Shown here in pieces: positions 40,180 through 49,353 of a stretch of 64,000 nucleotides of DNA. The position numbers and the translations under genes were made by a program. This stretch comes from Paenibacillus dendritiformis (GTDB lineage Bacteria > Bacillota > Bacilli > Paenibacillales > Paenibacillaceae). Within the stretch, counting starts at the first letter, position 1. Each line of letters opens with the position of its first letter. Location: the NCBI RefSeq assembly GCF_021654795.1, contig NZ_AP025344.1, forward strand, positions 1 through 64,000, read 5' to 3'. Below the pieces are notes generated by a model, which was not told where the DNA came from, made no database searches, and saw only the letters and a program-made list of their open reading frames with translations.

Positions 40180-42525
40180 TTATTCCTGTCCGGACATCTG
40201 CTTGCGGTATTGGCCCGGTGTCGTACCCGTCGTCTTTTTGAACGTGCGGATGAAGTTCTGCACCGAGGTGTAGCGCAGCTTGCTGGCGATGTCTTGAATG
40301 CGCATATCGGTATGAAGGAGCATGTCCTTTGCTTTTTCGATGCGGTAAGAAATGACGTAGTCCACGAAGTTGCACCCGGTATGCTTTTTGAACAAGCGGC
40401 TGACCTGGAACGTGTTCAGGCCGATGGCGTCGGCGCATTGCTGCAGCGAGATATCCTGATCATAATGCTCGTGAATATAGGCAATGACGCGCTCAATCCG
40501 TTCCGTATGCTTCGGGTGAGCCTGCTCGTCCAGCAGCGTCTTGAGCCGTCCGAACACCTCGGTCAGGAAGAAGGCTTCCACATCGCCGAGCTTCTGTTGG
40601 GCGGCCAGGGTGCTTAGCAGCGTGCGCTGCTGCTCCGGCGCGAACTCTATGCCGTGATGGTGTGCCATGCAGCGCAGCATCGAGCCGAGCAACTGGGAGA
40701 AGAAGCCGTGCACCGAATCCACGGAGAAGATGGCGCCTTCCTTCAACCCCTCCACCAAGTGAATGAACTCGGCCCGGGCGGGCTCGAGCTTCGCGGCTTT
40801 CAAGCTGTCCAAGATTTTGTACGTCGATTCGGCGATGTCTTCCAACTGGAAGCTGAGTGCGGGGTCCAACTCATGGATGAAGATGGCTTGATCTTCATTC
40901 AGCACGAACCGGTAGCGCGAAGCTTGCTCGGCCTGCCGGTAGGCATCGGGCAGCCCGCCGAGCCCTTGCAGCGAGTAAGAGACGGAGAGCGTCACCGTAA
41001 GCTGCAAATAGGTCTCGATCGCATGCAGAAGATCGCCGCTCGCCTGCTTCAATTGCTCCGGCCCGAGCGGCTCGGCATGACAGATGAAGACGGCCAACTG
41101 CCCCGGCTTCATCATGAGCGAATACGCTTGGCCGTACTGTTCCGCCAGCTCTAGCGCCATGTTCTCCACGGCGAAATAGAGCAGGTACTGATCGTCATGC
41201 GGGTATTTCGCGTGCAGCTTCCATGGATCGAAGGTCAGCAGCATGATGGCGATATAGGGGGCGTCGCTGCCGTACTGGATGTCGGTCCGCGCCTCATGCT
41301 CCTGGATGCTTCCGAGCAAATATTGGTGCAGGGTGTGCTGCTCCATTTTGTCGCGATACCGGCCGAGGCTGCTCTCAAGCTGGCGGTTCTCGTGAATCAT
41401 CGATTTTATCGCACGGTGCACCTGTTCGATTTCATTGTCGTTATCTTGACCGTTCCACTTCTGGGACGATCGGAGCGGCTGGATCGCCTGGGTCAGCTTC
41501 CGTACGGGACGATACAGGCTGGCGGCCGCGCGAAGCGAGAGCAGGGCGGCCACGGCCACGAAGGTTAAGGAAATGCCGAGGGTCAGCCCCTGCACCCGAT
41601 CCGCGCTGCGGTTCAGCTCGTCTTCGGCGATGGAGGATATGTAGTACCAGTCCTGATTCCGCGCGGGCAGGACGCTCAGCACGGAGTCGACCCCGTTCAA
41701 CCGGGTCCGAATCTGGGCGAGCGGCTCGGCGCTCTTGATCAGGTCCAGGTTGTCCGCGCTAATCGTGCCCCCGATATGGTTCCGGTCGGTGTCGAGCATA
41801 ATCTGGCCCTGGCCGTTCACGACGAAGAGGGAGAGGGTAGAGTAGCTGTTCTTCGCCGACATCTGATTGCCGAGCGTATCGGCGTCCAGGTAAGCGATGA
41901 TCGCGCCGGAGATGGATTTCCGCTCGGTCGAGTCCTCCGCAATGGGCCGGATCAGCGTCAAGACGTTCCGATCAATGCGATGGTTGGCCGGAATGCTGGT
42001 GCGAGTGTCGATCCAGACGCCTTGCAGGGATATGTGTCTTGCCCGGTCCAGGGCAAGCGGATCGCGAAACTCTTCCTCGGTCAGCAAATGATTGTCCGAG
42101 GTAAGGATGCGTTCGGATTGGAAGGAATAGAAATCCAGCTCAACGACATGCTCCATGCCGCTGCGGATATTGACGAGCACGTTTTGCAACTGGCGGACGA
42201 CTTCGGGATGGCGCGGCGATAGCTCTTTCATGGCGAACTGTGCCAGAATGCCGGGATAGGCTCGCTTGTCGGAATAGGTATATTGAAGAAGCAGTTCATC
42301 TATTTTCTTGATCTGATCGTTCATTTTGCTCTGGGCGTGCTGGAGCAGCGTCGTATTGTAGAGAGTAGCCTGCTCCCGGATGGTGGAGGTCAGGACATTC
42401 GAGATGGTCAGACCGAGCACGAGCACGGGGATGGTCGCCAACAGCATCATGGAGATGAGCATCTTTTGTTTATGGCGGACCGGACGAAGCAGATGGGAGA
42501 ACTTGTGAGTCTTCGCAGCAAGCAA
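40180..42525 (-). CDS. Membrane-bound AraC-family regulator (YtdP-like), 781 aa
   Basis: The probable start is TTG at 42523-42525, 9 bases after AGGAGG on its strand; an ATG at 42583-42585 would add 20 residues but lacks a site. A membrane helix near residues 20-45 (MLISMMLLATIPVLVLGLTI) is followed by an extracellular Cache-like sensor to about 280, a second membrane helix (GLTLGISLTFVAVAALLSL), a cytosolic linker and a C-terminal AraC domain with two helix-turn-helices (ISLQQCADAIGLNTFQVSRL, then IQDIASKLRYTSVQNFIR). Proteins like this sense extracellular sugars and switch on nearby transport or polysaccharide genes; here the ABC system upstream and the heparinase-like gene are the likely targets. 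Confidence 0.93.
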   Translation of the reverse strand: MLAAKTHKFSHLLRPVRHKQKMLISMMLLATIPVLVLGLTISNVLTSTIREQATLYNTTLLQHAQSKMNDQIKKIDELLLQYTYSDKRAYPGILAQFAMKELSPRHPEVVRQLQNVLVNIRSGMEHVVELDFYSFQSERILTSDNHLLTEEEFRDPLALDRARHISLQGVWIDTRTSIPANHRIDRNVLTLIRPIAEDSTERKSISGAIIAYLDADTLGNQMSAKNSYSTLSLFVVNGQGQIMLDTDRNHIGGTISADNLDLIKSAEPLAQIRTRLNGVDSVLSVLPARNQDWYYISSIAEDELNRSADRVQGLTLGISLTFVAVAALLSLRAAASLYRPVRKLTQAIQPLRSSQKWNGQDNDNEIEQVHRAIKSMIHENRQLESSLGRYRDKMEQHTLHQYLLGSIQEHEARTDIQYGSDAPYIAIMLLTFDPWKLHAKYPHDDQYLLYFAVENMALELAEQYGQAYSLMMKPGQLAVFICHAEPLGPEQLKQASGDLLHAIETYLQLTVTLSVSYSLQGLGGLPDAYRQAEQASRYRFVLNEDQAIFIHELDPALSFQLEDIAESTYKILDSLKAAKLEPARAEFIHLVEGLKEGAIFSVDSVHGFFSQLLGSMLRCMAHHHGIEFAPEQQRTLLSTLAAQQKLGDVEAFFLTEVFGRLKTLLDEQAHPKHTERIERVIAYIHEHYDQDISLQQCADAIGLNTFQVSRLFKKHTGCNFVDYVISYRIEKAKDMLLHTDMRIQDIASKLRYTSVQNFIRTFKKTTGTTPGQYRKQMSGQE

Positions 42526-42585
42526 GGGGCGCGGCCTCCTAACATTTTCAACATGTCGAGGTAGATATGTTCTAGTATAGCACAA

Positions 42586-42601
42586 ATGAAAGCGCTAACG
42601 T
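42586..42601 (+). promoter_or_regulatory. cre-like site before the heparinase-like gene
   Basis: ATGAAAGCGCTAACGT matches 15 of 16 positions of the cre consensus. It lies in the divergent region between the AraC-type gene and the enzyme gene, so it may repress either or both under good carbon supply. An upstream TATACT (minus strand) and TAGTAT (plus strand) overlap at about 42572, but neither has a good -35. Confidence 0.6.
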
Positions 42602-42645
42602 TGGGATCGAAAGCAGCGCGGCAAAGGAAACGGAGGTTGATTTTT

Positions 42646-44565
42646 ATGCTGACAGAAAAGTATCGTCCGGATATGATCGCAACAGCGCTCTTGCCCAGTC
42701 ATCTCTATGAACCGGTACCGGCCGCTTCACGGCGGGACGCTTGGCTGGCGTTGGACGATGAGGTCCGGTCGTTCTGGATTCGTAAGGCAGAGGCCTGCCT
42801 CGGCATGGCTTGGCCCGCGCTGCCGGCCGCCTTGTATATGGATTATGTTCGGACGGGGAACCGCTCGCGGTATCAGGAGCCCTATTTCGCGCGCCGCAAG
42901 GCTTTGGTCCGTCTCGTGCTGGCCGAATGCATGGAATACGGGGGACGCTTCCTGGATGATATCGTGAATGGCATGTGGGCGATGTGCGAGGAGAGCACCT
43001 GGTGCTGGCCGGCTCATCTCAACGGGATTAGCCGCGTGAAGAATAACGCGCTTCCCGATATCGATCGCCCGGTCTTCGATCTCGGCGCCGGGGAGACGGC
43101 CGCTCTGCTGGCTTGGTCGTACTATATGCTGCGGCAAGCGCTGGACGAGCATTGCCCGCCGCTGGGCAAGCGCCTTCGCCGGGAGCTCCAGACCCGCATC
43201 CTGGATACCTATGAGCGGGAGGACGGCTACTGGTGGATGTCGTTCCATCCGGATCTCCCGATCAACAACTGGAACCCATGGTGCAATGCCAACTGCCTGG
43301 CCGTGCTGCTGCTCATCGAGGAGAAGGAGGAGCGCCGCGCCGCCCTGGTTCACAAGGCGCTTCGCAGCCTTGACCGCTTCATCGCCTCCTATGAAGAGGA
43401 TGGAGGGTGTGATGAAGGACCCGCTTACTGGGTTCGGGCCGCGGCTTCGCTGTATGATGCCCTGCAGTTGGTGCATGCCGCCACGGATGGGGCGATTGAT
43501 GTCTTCGGCGAGCGGAAAATTCGCTATATGGCGGCTTATATCCTCCATATGCATATCGGCGGAGATGCGTATGTCAACTTCGCCGATTCGGCAGCCAGAC
43601 TCACCTTGCCCGCCGGCCTGATCGCCCGCTTCGGCCAGGCGGTCGGGGACGCCCGGCTGGAGGCATTTGGGCGGTATGTCTACCGCCGGCAGGGAGGGCA
43701 CCGCTATTGGGATGGCGAGGAGATCCCGAGTCTCCAGCGAATGCTCTTCGACCTGTTCGCGATGCCGGGCATGGAAGGGCCAGCCACGGACCCGCCTGCG
43801 CTGCCGCTTGATCGATGGATGCCGGGCGTGGAAGTGATGGTGGCCCGGGAACGGGGCGACGGCAGCGGCTGGTTCCTCGCCGCGAAAGGCGGCCATAATG
43901 ACGAGAGCCACAACCATAACGACATCGGCAGCTTCATCGTCTATGCCGATCAACTCCCGTTGTGGATCGACGCCGGCGTCGGCACCTACACGGCGAAGAC
44001 GTTCAGCCCGGAACGCTATTCGATCTGGACGATGCAGTCCGGGTATCATAACGTTCCCACCGTGAACGGGACGGAGCAAGCGGCCGGCGCCGCTTACCGT
44101 TCGGGTGGAGTCCGCCATGAAGCGGAGGGCGGACTGTCTCGCCTCACGGTCGACATCGCCCCAGCCTATCCCGCCTCTTCCGGCATTTCGCGGTGGATGC
44201 GCACGTTTACGCTGCGGCGGGAGCCCGCAGGGGGAAGGGGACAAGGCGAGCCTGACTTCGCCTCCCGCATCATCGTGGAAGAGGCGGTGAAGCTGGAGGA
44301 GCCAAGCATGGATGTGACGTTGAACTGGCTGTGCGCCTATGCGCCGCGCTTCGTATCCGGCCGCGTCGTTTTGGTTGATGAAGCCGGGGCCGCGAAGGCA
44401 TGCATGTCGTATGACGAGACGCTCTGGAATACCAGAGTGGAACCGATCGCATTGGAAGACGAGCGGCTCTGTGCGGCATGGGGCGATACGATCTATCGGG
44501 TACTCCTTACGGCAAAGCGGCTGATTCATGAGGAGAGCTGGCAGTTCGTGCTCAAGAAACTGTAG
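42646..44565 (+). CDS. Heparinase II/III-like polysaccharide lyase/hydrolase, 639 aa
   Basis: ATG 42646 has CGGAGG 9 bases upstream. N-terminal alpha/alpha toroid (about 1-370; EESTWCWPAHLNG, SFHPDLPINNWNPWCNANCL, EGPAYWVRAA with the catalytic-type Tyr/Trp/Arg) and a C-terminal beta-sandwich carrying GGHNDESHNHNDIGSFIVYA, the metal- and substrate-binding signature of heparinase II/III-like proteins. No signal peptide, so it acts in the cytosol on imported, probably uronate-containing or acidic oligosaccharides. The adjacent AraC-type regulator and LplB/LplC system suggest one polysaccharide-use locus. Substrate unknown. Confidence 0.9.
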   Translation: MLTEKYRPDMIATALLPSHLYEPVPAASRRDAWLALDDEVRSFWIRKAEACLGMAWPALPAALYMDYVRTGNRSRYQEPYFARRKALVRLVLAECMEYGGRFLDDIVNGMWAMCEESTWCWPAHLNGISRVKNNALPDIDRPVFDLGAGETAALLAWSYYMLRQALDEHCPPLGKRLRRELQTRILDTYEREDGYWWMSFHPDLPINNWNPWCNANCLAVLLLIEEKEERRAALVHKALRSLDRFIASYEEDGGCDEGPAYWVRAAASLYDALQLVHAATDGAIDVFGERKIRYMAAYILHMHIGGDAYVNFADSAARLTLPAGLIARFGQAVGDARLEAFGRYVYRRQGGHRYWDGEEIPSLQRMLFDLFAMPGMEGPATDPPALPLDRWMPGVEVMVARERGDGSGWFLAAKGGHNDESHNHNDIGSFIVYADQLPLWIDAGVGTYTAKTFSPERYSIWTMQSGYHNVPTVNGTEQAAGAAYRSGGVRHEAEGGLSRLTVDIAPAYPASSGISRWMRTFTLRREPAGGRGQGEPDFASRIIVEEAVKLEEPSMDVTLNWLCAYAPRFVSGRVVLVDEAGAAKACMSYDETLWNTRVEPIALEDERLCAAWGDTIYRVLLTAKRLIHEESWQFVLKKL

Positions 44566-44636
44566 GCCGGAGAAACCGGGGGCACACAAACCAACGGAAT
44601 CCGCTGGAAGGAGCGCCCTCCAGCTAACAACAAAAA

Positions 44637-44690
44637 AGACGGCCGTTCGGCCGTCTCAGACGGTCGACAAAGTCCTGTCGACGGTCTTTT
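44637..44690 (+). terminator. Two adjacent terminator hairpins after the heparinase-like gene
   Basis: AGACGGCCGTTCGGCCGTCT (44637-44656) is a 20-bp palindrome; it is followed by GTCGACA-AAGTCC-TGTCGAC (44663-44682) and GGTCTTTTC. The first palindrome recurs exactly at 45366. Confidence 0.8.
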
Positions 44691-44805
44691 CTTAGGAAGG
44701 GCGGGTCCGGGGAAGGCAGGAGAGGTTAGGTTAGGGTGCCAGCCGGTCCCTGCGTGAAGCTAGATGATCTGAGCATCAAGCAAGCTAGTGCCCATATGAA
44801 ATTTG

Positions 44806-44981
44806 CTGCACAGGCGCAGCATTTTTAACCTCAAGAGGCTAAATTCCGAGAAAATCCTGCAAAATTACATTATTTCGCCATTTTTAACGCTATTTATGCC
44901 TTGCCGTAGGGTAATTGCTGTATTATTGCAGCAATCTTATTTTCGCCACCTCGTGTCAATGAAATTGCTGCATTTTTACAG
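44806..44981. repeat. Four-box palindromic intergenic element, copy C
   Basis: Boxes at 44806 (CTGCACAGGCGCAG), 44857 (CTGCAAAATTACAT), 44918 (CTGTATTATTGCAG) and 44968 (CTGCATTTTTACAG), spaced 51, 61 and 50 bp as in copies A and B. Flanks here often read TTG/CAA instead of TCC/GGA, so the 5' and 3' flanks covary and keep the palindrome. A 43-bp tandem array begins 6 bases after the last box. Confidence 0.85.
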
Positions 44982-44986
44982 TATTG

Positions 44987-45142
44987 GTGGGGCAAGTGAC
45001 CAGCGTGGAAGGGAGATAATTCAGCCTTAGTGGGGCAAGTGACTAGCGTGGAGGGGAGATAATTCAGCTTTTGTGGAGCAGGTGACTAGAGTGGCGGGAG
45101 ATAATGAAGCTTTAGCGGGTGGATGACTAGAACGGCGGGATT
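44987..45142. repeat. Degenerate 43-bp tandem repeat, about four units
   Basis: Units start at 44987, 45030, 45073 and about 45115 with GTGGGGCAAGTGAC and variants, followed by GGGAGATAATTCAGC. The units decay toward the right. It directly follows copy C of the four-box element. Confidence 0.85.
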
Positions 45143-45223
45143 AAGCCAGCGTAGAAGCATGGTATTCGGTGGACGACCTTACGCAGGTTAAAAAGAATGT
45201 CTGCGCAAGCCATGCTTGTTTTT

Positions 45224-45252
45224 GCCGCCATGAACCTCAAAAAAATGGCGGC
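45224..45252. other. Stem-loop in tRNA-upstream intergenic DNA
   Basis: GCCGCCAT pairs with ATGGCGGC around a 13-base A-rich loop. No T run follows on either strand, so its function is open. Confidence 0.45.
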
Positions 45253-45313
45253 CTGGCTCTGGAAGACCGGTCGCACCTCTCCTAAGTTCTCTTTCGTATT
45301 TGTAAACGTAAAT

Positions 45314-45352
45314 AACTCCCGCGACTGCAGCATGCAATAGTACGCGGGAGTT
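45314..45352. terminator. Hairpin with long stem (possible terminator)
   Basis: AACTCCCGCGACT and AGTACGCGGGAGTT form a stem of at least ten pairs. It stands 14 bases before a second terminator (45366) and may end a transcript from either side. Confidence 0.5.
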
Positions 45353-45365
45353 GGTCTTCAATCTG

Positions 45366-45391
45366 AGACGGCCGTTCGGCCGTCTGCTTTT
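45366..45391 (+). terminator. Palindromic terminator, second copy of AGACGGCC palindrome
   Basis: The 20-base palindrome AGACGGCCGTTCGGCCGTCT is identical to the one at 44637 and is followed by GCTTTTTTC. Confidence 0.75.
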
Positions 45392-45520
45392 TTCTGCGAA
45401 AACGAAAAAACATCCGTCCCCGGCTCCCTATGCGGAAGGAGCGGTTCAAGATGTTCTGTAATGTCTGTAGGCTATTCATAAATATGCCGCTTCATATCAA
45501 AGGCATCGTCAAGATGCTAA

Positions 45521-45595
45521 TGGCGCGCCCGCAAGGAATCGAACCTTGATCTCAGGCTCCGGAGGCCTACGTCATATCCATTGGACCACGGGCGC
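45521..45595 (-). tRNA. tRNA-Arg, anticodon CCG
   Basis: On the minus strand the 75-base sequence folds into a full cloverleaf. The acceptor GCGCCCG pairs with CGGGCGC, followed by discriminator G and an encoded CCA. The anticodon stem TAGGC/GCCTG holds the loop CTCCGGA, giving anticodon CCG for codon CGG. The T arm reads AAGGTTCGATTCCTT. It stands alone, 110 bases from the end of the SMR gene on the same strand. Confidence 0.95.
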
Positions 45596-45708
45596 ACAAT
45601 CAGAAGACGCAAAATTTATTATAGTGGATAGGCCACCGGAATGCAAGAGTAAAATAAATGAAATGAATAAGACCCGCTCAAAACAGGCAGTGAACGCCAA
45701 AAAACGGC

Positions 45709-46023
45709 TCAGGTTGTCAGGCGGAGTCCGATAATGCCTACAACGATTAGCGCCAGGAAGAAAAATTGCTTCCGGGTATATTTCTCCTTGAACCAGAACA
45801 AGCTGACGAGCGTAATGCCGACAGCTCCCACGCCGGCCCAGACCGCATACGCGACTCCGGAAGGGATGACGCTCATCGCATGGGTCAGCAAATAAATGGA
45901 GGCGACGAGACCGAGCGTGATAATGACAAGCGGCGTCTTCTTCTTGAAGCCGTCGGCATACTTCATCGCGATGACCGAAATGATCTCCTCCAGTCCCGAC
46001 AGGATTAAATAAAACCAGGCCAT
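45709..46023 (-). CDS. yvdR: SMR transporter subunit, YvdR-like, 104 aa
   Basis: Four membrane helices in 104 residues, typical of the small multidrug resistance family: MAWFYLILSGLEEIISVIAM (with the conserved Glu of helix 1, about E12-E13), ITLGLVASIYLLTHAMSVIP, GVAYAVWAGVGAVGITLVSL and FFFLALIVVGIIGLRLTT. The second-gene member of a hetero-dimeric pair; strongly resembles B. subtilis YvdR in wording and length. Such pairs export guanidinium-like or other cationic compounds. Its start abuts the stop of the partner gene (shared base 46023), so the two are cotranslated. Confidence 0.9.
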   Translation of the reverse strand: MAWFYLILSGLEEIISVIAMKYADGFKKKTPLVIITLGLVASIYLLTHAMSVIPSGVAYAVWAGVGAVGITLVSLFWFKEKYTRKQFFFLALIVVGIIGLRLTT

Positions 46024-46367
46024 TAGGACTCCCTCCTTTCGCTGTTGCCGCTATCCTTGCGGTTCGGGGTCGACAGCTTCATGCCAATGATCCCGGTCAG
46101 CAGCACGAGCAGAAACGTAATCTGCAGCCCGTTGAACGCTTCCCCCAGATAGATGCTGGCCGCATAAGTGCCAATCGTGCCGATCCCGACGAATACGGTA
46201 TAGGCGATGGCGACGTTCAGCCTCCGGTAGGACTGGATAAGCAAAAGGTAGCTGACCGTAATGAGTATAATAACGCCGATCCATTCCCATGTCGTAGATG
46301 CGTACTTCAGACCGGAAGCCCACACAATCTCCATTAAGGCGGCGACAAGAACAAGTAGCCAAGCCAT
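46023..46367 (-). CDS. yvdS: SMR transporter subunit, YvdS-like, 114 aa
   Basis: First gene of the pair. Helix 1 is MAWLLVLVAALMEIVWASGL with the essential Glu at residue 13 in the MEIVWA motif; further helices WIGVIILITVSYLLLIQSY, IAYTVFVGIGTIGTYAASIY and ITFLLVLLTGIIGMKLSTP. A hydrophilic tail of about 15 residues ends the protein. Matches the YvdS pattern. The start ATG has ACAGGAGG in front. Transcription starts about 150 bases upstream behind a TetR-type operator; in B. subtilis the homologous pair lies beside the TetR-family gene yvdT, but no such gene is present here. Confidence 0.9.
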   Translation of the reverse strand: MAWLLVLVAALMEIVWASGLKYASTTWEWIGVIILITVSYLLLIQSYRRLNVAIAYTVFVGIGTIGTYAASIYLGEAFNGLQITFLLVLLTGIIGMKLSTPNRKDSGNSERRES

Positions 46368-46507
46368 AATAAAACCTCCTGTGTCTTACATGATGCCAAT
46401 GCAGCGGGCCATTCATGCCTGAGAATGGTTTACTGCACGAAACGCTATGATGAAGGCAGATGGTCTCCCATGGCCAGTGCGGATAACTCGGGAGTGCCTC
46501 CAACATC

Positions 46508-46555
46508 GAATGACTGACTGTCATTCATTTTACATCAACATTGATTTTTCGTAAA
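46508..46555 (-). promoter_or_regulatory. Promoter and TetR-type operator of the SMR pair
   Basis: On the minus strand TTTACG (46555-46550), 17 bases and TAAAAT (46532-46527) form the promoter. Directly downstream lies the perfect inverted repeat GAATGAC-N5-GTCATTC (46508-46526), of the size and symmetry of TetR/QacR-family operators, in the position for repression. A leader of about 140 bases precedes the ATG. Confidence 0.75.
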
Positions 46556-46563
46556 GGCCATCC

Positions 46564-46597
46564 CCTGAATCTATTCCGTTCCCTTGCCGGATTCAGG
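46564..46597. other. Stem-loop between SMR and cggR promoters
   Basis: CCTGAATC pairs with GATTCAGG across an 18-base loop. It could separate the two divergent promoter regions; no T run is evident. Confidence 0.4.
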
Positions 46598-46722
46598 CCT
46601 TCTCTTGTACAAAAGGGGGGATAATGGGTAAGAATAAGATAGTCGAAGAATATAAACGCCCATCTGCTTGGCAATATAATGAATAAGTTGTTCTTTCCTT
46701 GCCCATTATAGAGGCTGGATAC

Positions 46723-46794
46723 TTGCAAGTTGCTCGATTATTCGCTAGAATAATGGTGGGACACAAATCGTTGCGATGGGACGTTTTTGGTCCA
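46723..46794 (+). promoter_or_regulatory. cggR-gapA operon promoter and CggR operator
   Basis: TTGCAA (46723), 17 bases and TAGAAT (46746-46751) form a good sigma-A promoter. Downstream, GGGAC repeats at 46758 and 46778, and the second is part of TGGGAC-GTTTTTG-GTCCA. This layout of direct GGGAC repeats resembles the B. subtilis CggR operator, which is released by fructose-1,6-bisphosphate. Confidence 0.85.
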
Positions 46795-46825
46795 ATGGTT
46801 GGTTACGGAGCAGGAGTGGAGAGAA

Positions 46826-47881
46826 ATGCGTGATTGGTTACAATTACAGAAACGACTGCTGCCCGAACTCATCGAACTGTTGAAGAAGCGTTATACCATC
46901 CTGCATCAGATCATGTTGTCCGATTGTATTGGCAGGAGGACGCTCGCCACGTCATTGCAGATGACCGAGCGCGTGCTGCGCGCGGAGACGGACCTGCTGA
47001 AGGCGCAGGGCCTGATCGAGATCGACAGCATGGGCATGCGCATCAGCGAAGAAGGCAGGCAGCTTGTCCGCCAGTTGGAGCCCTTGATGGGCGAACTGCT
47101 CGGCATGCGCCATCTGGAGGAGAGCCTCCGGCAAGCCTTCGGACTGAATCAGGTCATCGTCGTGCCCGGGGATTCGGATGTGTCTCCCGCCGTGAAGGAT
47201 GAATTGGGCACGGCAGCATGCAGCGCTCTCAGCAGCGTCATGGGCAAGGAAGATGTGGTCGCGGTGACTGGCGGCTCCACATTGGCTGCGGTGGCAGATC
47301 AATTGACGAGCGCCACACCATGGAAGGGCAACTGGTTCGTACCGGCCCGAGGGGGGCTGGGAGAGAGCCTGGAGTATCAGGCGAATACGATTGCCTCGAC
47401 GATGGCCAAGCGCGTAGGAGCTCAATACCGGCTGCTTCATGTGCCCGATCAATTGAGCGAAGAAGCGTACCAATCGTTGAAGCAGGAGCCCAATATTCAG
47501 GAGATTCTGCGGGTAATCCGGCAGGCGCGCATCGTCGTGCATGGCATCGGAGACGCCCAAGTGATGGCTGCTCGCCGGAAGGTGGACGAAGCCACGCGGG
47601 AAGAATTGAAGCGCCAGGGTGCTGTCGCCGAAGCGCTGGGGTATTACTTCGATCGGGATGGCCGCGTCGTACATACGATGTTGTCTCTGGGCCTGCGCCT
47701 GGAGGACATTACGCGTACCGAAGTGGTAATCGCCGTCGCAGGCGGGAAGAGCAAGGGCGAAGCCATTGCCGCCGTGCTGCGCCACGGGCATGAAGACATT
47801 CTGGTCATCGATGAAGCGGCAGCGGTTGAAGTATTGAAGCATAGTGGTCTCGATGTGCCTACGGGCCGTCTTGAGCAATAA
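46826..47881 (+). CDS. cggR: Central glycolytic genes regulator CggR, 351 aa
   Basis: SorC/DeoR-type repressor of the glycolytic operon. The frame opens earlier at TTG 46787, but ATG 46826 with CAGGAGTGGAGAG in front gives the N-terminus expected from B. subtilis CggR (LQLQKRLLPELIELLKKRY). Residues 25-75 are the helix-turn-helix (RRTLATSLQMTERVLRAETD), and about 90-340 the sugar-phosphate-binding domain with VTGGSTLAAVADQLTS, FVPARGGLGE, VHGIGDAQVMAARRKVDEAT and VIAVAGGKSKGEAIAA. It should bind fructose-1,6-bisphosphate. It is 35 bases before gapA and shares its transcript. Confidence 0.97.
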   Translation: MRDWLQLQKRLLPELIELLKKRYTILHQIMLSDCIGRRTLATSLQMTERVLRAETDLLKAQGLIEIDSMGMRISEEGRQLVRQLEPLMGELLGMRHLEESLRQAFGLNQVIVVPGDSDVSPAVKDELGTAACSALSSVMGKEDVVAVTGGSTLAAVADQLTSATPWKGNWFVPARGGLGESLEYQANTIASTMAKRVGAQYRLLHVPDQLSEEAYQSLKQEPNIQEILRVIRQARIVVHGIGDAQVMAARRKVDEATREELKRQGAVAEALGYYFDRDGRVVHTMLSLGLRLEDITRTEVVIAVAGGKSKGEAIAAVLRHGHEDILVIDEAAAVEVLKHSGLDVPTGRLEQ

Positions 47882-47898
47882 AAATCAAATCTACTTAG

Positions 47899-48921
<1,023 letters not shown>

Positions 48922-49353
48922 TCGCATAGCATTGACAATCAAAGAGGAGTAACCGCAAGGGCTCCTCTTTGATCCATGCATACGTGCGCGCAAGGCATAT
49001 CGAGAACCTGACCGAACAGATACAAGAACGAATAGAGAAGCCGGGCATGAACGCACAGATCCGGCGCGAACGATAGATAGATACGCTTCTGCCGGGTCCA
49101 TCCGCGGACCGGGACAGGGCGGCAGGGCTGGAGAGAGCCCATGAACATTCCTTCAGGAATACGAACTGAACCGTACAAGATATAAAATAGATAGAGAACG
49201 ATTAGATTAGAAAGAGACAGAACCGAAAGAGATACAGAGCGAAGCTGCTGCGGCAGCACCGCATACCGGACAGAGAACAGAACCGTATGGAGCCGATGAA
49301 CGCAAGCTTCTCGCAGAGAGGCCCGTTCATACGAGTGATAGGAGGAACGCGAG
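48922..49353 (+). other. Purine-rich gapA-pgk intergenic region with strong hairpin
   Basis: ATCAAAGAGGAG pairs perfectly with CTCCTCTTTGAT (48938-48973, loop about 12 bases). No T run follows, so read-through into pgk is expected, and the stem may stabilise or process the gapA mRNA. The following 350 bases are rich in A and G with many ACAGAACCG-like pieces. No gene, promoter or riboswitch motif was found; the long minus-strand frame there is a composition effect. Confidence 0.55.

Noticed and set aside
25209..45142. CRISPR array among the tandem repeats
   Set aside because: Repeats are contiguous and degenerate, without unique spacers, and no cas genes are present.
46368..46507. Guanidine-I (ykkC) riboswitch before the SMR pair
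   Set aside because: The conserved core (for example GGTCCGAGAG) is absent; control by a TetR-type operator fits better.
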